A stretch of DNA of 13,339 bases from an uncultured bacterium. GTDB lineage: Bacteria > Patescibacteriota > Minisyncoccia > Phycocordibacterales > UBA9973. Location of the stretch: contig CALAYS010000173.1 in NCBI GenBank assembly GCA_937895515.1, positions 1 through 13,339 of the forward strand. The letters run 5' to 3'. The position numbers were made by a program, and so were the translations under genes. Under the pieces are notes generated by a model. It was not told the DNA's origin. It worked only from the letters and a program-made list of their open reading frames with translations, and did no database searches. Shown here one piece after another: positions 9,134 to 13,339 of the stretch (positions within the stretch are counted from its first letter, which is position 1; each line of letters opens with the position of its first letter).

Positions 9134-9718
9134 ATGTTTTTCAAACCAACAACTCAACAAATGAGTGAAGACAAGAAATCACAAAACCATGTTGGATTGC
9201 CGTTCAAATAAAAAGCCGGAGCACAAACGGCTTCTTCAGAACCCTTGCAAAACACGAATTTAATCTAATAATATTATCAATGTACATTACAAAATCCTGT
9301 TGACTTATCAGATCCGACTATAGCTTTGATTCTACAAATATCAACAATTCCGAATGAAAAAAAGAGATTCCTCGATATAGAAACATTTTCAACATTCCTA
9401 TTGAACTACGGAGGAACCGATTTCCCATCTGGTATTTCATTATGTGCCGCGTAGATAAGTGGATTTATGGATAAAAATGGGACACCAACTAATATAGTTT
9501 CAAGTAGTGTACCTTCACAAATATCAACTGTCGTCAACCAAGGAGGAATAATAGGATACAATGTGCTATATAAAAATGAGTCAAATGTTATTTGGGATAT
9601 CTCTGGGATAAATACATTGACATTCAGAATGAAACTATTAGGAGAAACTTCATACAGAGATCTACCAAGTGCGCAACCACTCTAAGTTGCATTGAAAGTA
9701 TCAAGAGTTGTATTTTGA
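9134..9718 (+). CDS. Probable minor capsid (penton-like, single jelly-roll) protein
   Basis: The frame is open to TGA 9716-9718 through TAA/TAG Gln codons at 9212, 9266, 9269, 9452 and 9683. Starting at 9134 it has 194 residues; starting at 9161 (MSEDKK) it has 185. The first 40 residues are polar and probably disordered, and the rest is beta-rich with alternating hydrophobics, e.g. LSDPTIALILQIST, GIIGYNVLYKNESNVIWDIS and LTFRMKLLG, ending in LQVALKVSRVVF. Size, beta content and position beside the ATPase and capsid genes fit the penton/minor capsid proteins of Polinton-like viruses and virophages, which close the fivefold vertices. No sequence motif makes this certain. It converges with the 119-aa gene at a 9-bp gap. 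Confidence 0.65.
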
Positions 9719-9727
9719 TTGTTAAAT

Positions 9728-10087
9728 TCACAGATCATTTAATTGCCATAACTTTTATTTTGGGAGACTCCCTTTCCTCTACATTGTTTGTGCTTATATT
9801 TTATACAGTTTGATGAAATCGTTAATTAGGGTATCGTCTAACCACGGTGTGTATTTTTTATGGAACTCCCACACTTATTTCCAACTTTGGCACTTATTAA
9901 AGGCTTCGACATCCATCGGGGGTATTGTTGTCATTTTACTGATGACTTACTTTCTATTTCCTCGTGGGTAAGGGTTCTAAACATTTCGGAGTTATTGGTA
10001 TGTTTAATGAAGACTTGGTTTCATCGGATTGGTTACTTTTTACCCCTTATTTTTTGATTAAGGGATTTATTCGGGACTGTTGTCCAT
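9728..10087 (-). CDS. 119-aa protein of unknown function, visible only in the ciliate code
   Basis: The frame runs from ATG 10087 to TGA 9728-9730 and uses about 14 TAA/TAG Gln codons, so it is invisible in the standard code. The N-terminal half (residues 1-50) is Lys/Gln/Asn/Pro-rich and basic. The C-terminal half looks folded and helical, with W69, W73, F75, Y79 and W82 clustered in SWKQVWEFHKKYTPWLDDT, then LINDFIKLYKIQAQ. I recognise no family. It ends 9 bp from the penton-like gene on the opposite strand and starts 41 bp from the coiled-coil gene, so it belongs to the same compact array. A basic tail plus a small helical domain would suit a DNA-binding or virion-internal protein, but that is a guess. 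Confidence 0.7.
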
Positions 10088-10092
10088 GAAAA

Positions 10093-10118
10093 TTTTATAA
10101 AAATTTGAACATATAAAA
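10093..10118. promoter_or_regulatory. Divergent promoter region with TTTTATAAAA and ATATAAAA
   Basis: This lies in the 41-bp gap between two divergent starts. A TTATAA core at 10095-10100 sits 7 nt from the minus-strand ATG at 10087. An ATATAAAA at 10111-10118 sits 10 nt from the plus-strand ATG at 10129. Both resemble the boxes elsewhere in the block, although the plus-strand copy lacks the terminal AT. Confidence 0.4.
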
Positions 10119-10128
10119 TTACATAATA

Positions 10129-12777
10129 ATGAGCAACATATTATAAAAACGAGAATAGTCAGCCGTTGAACGAAGGAAGATTAACCGAGCCACAAATATA
10201 GCAAAAAGAAGAGGATTAGCACCCAATTTGCCAGATTTCTTTGTCCCTCCATAATAAGATTAATAATAGGTTATTAATGAATAAACATAAATTGTTGATG
10301 TGGATTAAAAAACCCAAAAATAAGAATAATAATAATTAAAATAAAAAGCATAATAAACACAACAATAAGAGTAAACTGTTATTAAAATAGCATAACTTTA
10401 AAAAAAGATAGAGTAAGCTAAATAGAATAGCAATATTCCTCTCGATATATACAGGAAAATTCAGAAATAATTGAAATAAAAACCTGATTTAGCATAAAAA
10501 TAAAAACAATAGTAATAAAAACTTCAAGTTAATTCTATTGAAGAGGCATAATTAAAATAGAAACAACTATAGCAAACATAAACAAAATAAGAGAAGTTTA
10601 TGGATACAGACTATGTTTTCTCAAGAAAAAACTATTTGTTTATAGTAAATGATTTAATATAATTAATGAGTCATTTCATGGATGTGTCTGGCCTTAAAGG
10701 ATTCAGAAGCATGGTGAATACAAAAAAAAGAAGACTATATAAACTATAATAACTAAAGTCACGAGCTAAAGTATTATATTCTCGATATAAAGCTGTTTAG
10801 TAAGCAGTTCCTCAGTTTTAGTAATTACAGAACAAAATGTAACGATAATAGTAAATGCTAAAATAAAGACCAAAGTTATGGTTCACAAAATTCTTGAAAA
10901 CGAAGTTGGGACTACAAAAATAAGATTAGTTGTATAAAAAGATGAAAAGTGATCCTCTTTTTCAATAAAGATAAGTGAACAACAGACTTTAAGTTATCGA
11001 AAGAAAGCGGAGAGATATTTTCAAAAACTATGAGAACTGGGCCAGAAAATCACAAAAAGTTAAATTAGCAAGAGTGTAAAAATTCTCCAATTTGCAATAA
11101 CAACAAACTAAAATGTTTTAACTCCAACAATAAGGTCTAGTGACTTTGATTTAGGGTGCTTAAAAGGAGATTGATACATTAAATAATGAATTAGTGACAA
11201 CGAAAACTATTTATTAAACATAATATAAAAAGTTGCAAATTCAAAATATTGAAATAAAAGATAAACTAGAGTAATAATAGAGATAGATGAAATAAAAACT
11301 GCTTAAGAAAGATGAAATAATAAACAAATAAAAACAATAACAATAGAAGCAATTATAGTTTATTAGAAGCCAAAATTAGAAGATATAACTACAAAAAACC
11401 TAATTATCAAAATAATAGATGATTATCATTGAACTATCAAAATAAAACATTCGCCTTCGATAACAAGTTATTTCATATGAAAGTCGATAAAGATAAATTA
11501 TTGCTTTAGCTCAAGCAGAGCATGAAAAAATGAAGATGTAAACTTTTAAATAATTATAAAATAAATAGATGCAGTTTAGAAAATAACACGAAACCAACGT
11601 CAAACGAATTTAAAAATTAGTATAATAAAGAAAGTAAGATAAATTAATGTATGAAGGAAAGCTTAAGTAGTTGAAGCAATTTCACCTCAATACTTTATAA
11701 TCCATAAAGAAATAACAAGATTAGATATTGAAAGGAACTTTGAAGAATAACACAATAGATTTTCAACAAAGAATTCTAAAAATTCAATAACAGATGTTAG
11801 AAAAAGATGGTACATTCAGAGACATTCTTCAACAGAAATAGGTTTAATTTAAAAAATATCAAGCGATTAAATAAAGATAAATTTACTAACTGAGACAAAA
11901 ATATTAGCAATAACTGAATTCGCTCATGTCTGACAAATAATTAAACTAATAATAAAAGAGTGAATTAAAAAAACGCAAATAAGAGTTAGAAAAGAAAATA
12001 ATGAGTCTCAAGTAAAAAGAGACATAGTAAAACTCAAAATATTCAAGATTATTATCGAAAAACAATTAATAATATGATAAACTAAAGCAATAACATGAAT
12101 TACAACTGAAAAAGACGAAAGACATGCTATAATCAAAGTAAAATCAAATAAAAATATTGAAATAGCAGAAATAAAAATAAATAAATTAGTTAAAGTAAAA
12201 ACTATCAAAATCTTAATCATAAAAAGAAAAGATATAACGATAAAAGAAAAGTGCTGAACGAAAAGCAGCCCAACTATTAAAAGATAAACAATAACTATAA
12301 GATATTTTGAAAAAATACGATCAAAAGCGTGTATTCGAAATATAGTTTAAAAGATGGTAAATAAAGGATCATGTAACGATAAGACAATGCTTTAAAAGAA
12401 GTGATAACAAGAAATGGATTGCTTCAACAAGAGGAATCTATTATCATTCAAAGTTTACCAAATAAATAACATAAATATTTACTTATTGGTAAAAGATATT
12501 TAGTTCAAAATAATTTCCAAAAAAGAAAATTGAGATGATGGTAACAAACACTAATTTGATAATGATATTAGATGAATACAAAAACAAAAAATATTATTCA
12601 TTAAGATAAATGTACTACAAATAAGGATAAGCTTTACCAACAAGAAGAGGATTTAATATTTTTTAAGATGATCTTCCATTTTTCTTTTCATCAATAAGCA
12701 TCAATTAAAAGTTAGACAATATAGCCAATATTGAACCTTATGATATTGATTCAATCAAAGAATATCTATCAATTTGA
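10129..12777 (+). CDS. 882-aa Gln-rich coiled-coil protein
   Basis: A single frame of 882 codons ends at TGA 12775-12777. It contains about 134 TAA/TAG codons, all needing to be Gln, against far fewer CAA/CAG. Residues 1-45 are basic and non-repetitive (VERRKINRATNIAKRRG, then DFFVPP). Residues 46-160 are Gln/Lys repeats. Residues 160-270 look more ordered (DTDYVFSRKNYLFIVNDL, YSRYKAVQQAVPQF). About 330-740 is a long Gln/Lys/Glu-rich heptad-like coiled coil. Residues 745-882 are a non-repetitive, probably globular end (WIASTRGIYYHSKFTK; LPTRRGFNIFQDDLPFFF). I do not recognise the protein. A fibre or scaffold of the virus-like element, or a host cytoskeletal-type protein beyond the element's edge, are both possible. 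The short spacing from the 119-aa gene and the similar upstream box favour the first. It is unusually rich in reassigned stops even beside its neighbours. Confidence 0.8.
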
Positions 12778-12789
12778 TTTTGCATATTT

Positions 12790-13161
12790 TTATGGTTTGG
12801 TGATCATTTTTGAATATAGTTTATCTCCAGCAATTGCAGCTGCTGTTACCCCAGAATGTGTACAATTTAGTCCTAATGCCTCTAAAAAACCTTGAACCAC
12901 GCCGTCTTCCCCTTTTTTGCCATAAAGTGAATTAAAAATAATATCAGGGTTTAATTTTTTGATATTTATTAATTCGTTCATATCTCTAGATAGTTCGAGG
13001 GTCCTTATTTGATAACCTTTACTTGTTAGAGCGTCTAATATCAAATGTCCACTCATAAAAGATATTTTTCTTTCTTCCTCTCGACCTCCCATAAGTATTA
13101 AAACTAAAATATCTTTTGGATTATGTGTAATTTCTATCTTTATTTTTTTTCCTTTATTCAT
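12790..13161 (-). pseudogene. ddl: N-terminal fragment of bacterial D-alanine--D-alanine ligase
   Basis: From ATG 13161 the 123 residues match the Ddl N-terminal domain: LILMGGREEERKISFMSG (21-38), PDIIFNSLYGKKGEDGVVQGFLEALG (72-97), then CTHSGVTAAAIAGDKLYSK (100-118). Family equivalents are GG.S.EREIS..SG, N.LHG..GEDG.VQG and THSG..AS..A.DK. The His of LHG, which is conserved in the family, is Tyr80 here. The frame ends with TAA at 12790 (bacterial code) or TGA at 12769 (ciliate code). A full Ddl has more than 300 residues, so the ATP-grasp and catalytic domains are missing and the fragment should be inactive. Ddl makes D-Ala-D-Ala for peptidoglycan, which ciliates lack. The source is most likely a bacterial endosymbiont, by transfer or misassembly. 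Its 3' end overlaps or abuts the end of the convergent coiled-coil gene. Confidence 0.85.
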
Positions 13162-13191
13162 AAAATAGTATTAAGATAGATAACACTTAGG

Positions 13192-13263
13192 ATCTTATTG
13201 TCAGACACTTAGCGTAGATCTTACAAATTAAACTCCATATTTAAATGTTTCTGACAATAAGAT
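13192..13263. repeat. Perfect 14-bp inverted repeat upstream of the ddl fragment
   Basis: ATCTTATTGTCAGA at 13192-13205 is repeated in inverse orientation as TCTGACAATAAGAT at 13250-13263, with 44 bases between. The arms lie 31 bases or more before the ddl ATG. It could be a mobile-element end, a regulatory hairpin or a bacterial palindromic element. It lacks the T-run and short loop of an intrinsic terminator. Confidence 0.6.
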
Positions 13264-13320
13264 TTGTTGAGCTAAATCGCCGGCGTTGTGGTAGAAGCTA
13301 TGGGGTTTGTATTGAATATA
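13228..13320 (-). other. Possible C-terminal tail of another bacterial-like gene
   Basis: On the minus strand a frame of about 30 codons runs from after a TGA (13321-13323) to TAA 13228-13230 and encodes SFYHNAGDLAQQILLSETFKYGV at its end. It has no start codon. The residues look like ordinary protein, and it lies upstream of the ddl fragment on the same strand, as a preceding gene of a bacterial operon would. The TGA would have to be an error, a frameshift or a Trp codon. It is too short to identify. Confidence 0.25.
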
Positions 13321-13339
13321 TCATGCTTTGTTGAGAGAA

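Noticed and set aside
9592..10057. Plus-strand frames of 73 and 65 aa
   Set aside because: The first overlaps the penton-like gene in another frame and the second lies opposite the 119-aa gene; neither has motif support.
12008..12220. Minus-strand 70-aa membrane-like frame
   Set aside because: It is the complement of Lys/Gln codons of the coiled-coil gene, where TAA and AAA read as Leu and Phe on the other strand.
541..12777. Interpretation as decayed pseudogenes full of stop codons
   Set aside because: Only TAA and TAG interrupt the frames, TGA never does, and reading them as Gln restores complete proteins with intact motifs.
13192..13263. Intrinsic terminator
   Set aside because: The 44-base loop is long, the stem is AT-rich and no T-run follows either arm.

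Overview
The window reads as the end of a ciliate nuclear chromosome, or of a telomere-capped linear molecule. It opens with about 13 copies of CCCCAA in the orientation expected of a left telomere. Every long reading frame is interrupted by TAA and TAG but stays open until TGA. This is the ciliate nuclear code (TAA/TAG = Gln, TGA = only stop), and the annotation uses it throughout. Read this way, almost all of bases 541-12777 is coding. C4A2 telomeres plus this code suggest an oligohymenophorean relative. A homogeneous C4A2 array argues against Paramecium, although the 22-nt intron found here is Paramecium-sized.

Layout: 1-83 telomere; 84-540 subtelomeric spacer; 541-3238 (+) an 891-aa protein ending in a SET (PRDM-like) methyltransferase domain with a putative GTA...TAG intron at 2963-2984. 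Bases 3322-12777 hold a compact virus-like block. In order it encodes a small virion-like amphipathic/basic protein (+), a 623-aa proline-hinge protein (-), a 706-aa double-jelly-roll-type major capsid protein (-), a 39-aa single-TM protein (-), an FtsK/HerA (A32-like) packaging ATPase (-), a 155-aa DUF5754-like protein (-), a probable minor capsid/penton protein (+), a 119-aa unknown protein (-), and an 882-aa Gln-rich coiled-coil protein (+). Gaps inside the block are 9-48 bp, and no introns are needed.

Major capsid protein, penton-like protein and A32-type ATPase together are the morphogenesis module of Polinton-like viruses, virophages and Tlr/Maverick-type elements. Nearly every gene in the block has a TTTTATAAT/ATTATAAT motif 4-13 nt before its ATG, including one palindromic copy serving a divergent gene pair. 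No polymerase, integrase, helicase or protease is seen, so the window holds only the virion half of an element, or a stripped or domesticated one.

The right end (12790-13161, -) carries the N-terminal third of a bacterial D-Ala-D-Ala ligase, cut off next to the virus-like block. Beyond it lie a perfect 14-bp inverted repeat and a possible tail of another bacterial-looking gene. This is either a bacterium-to-ciliate/virus transfer or an assembly junction with an endosymbiont.
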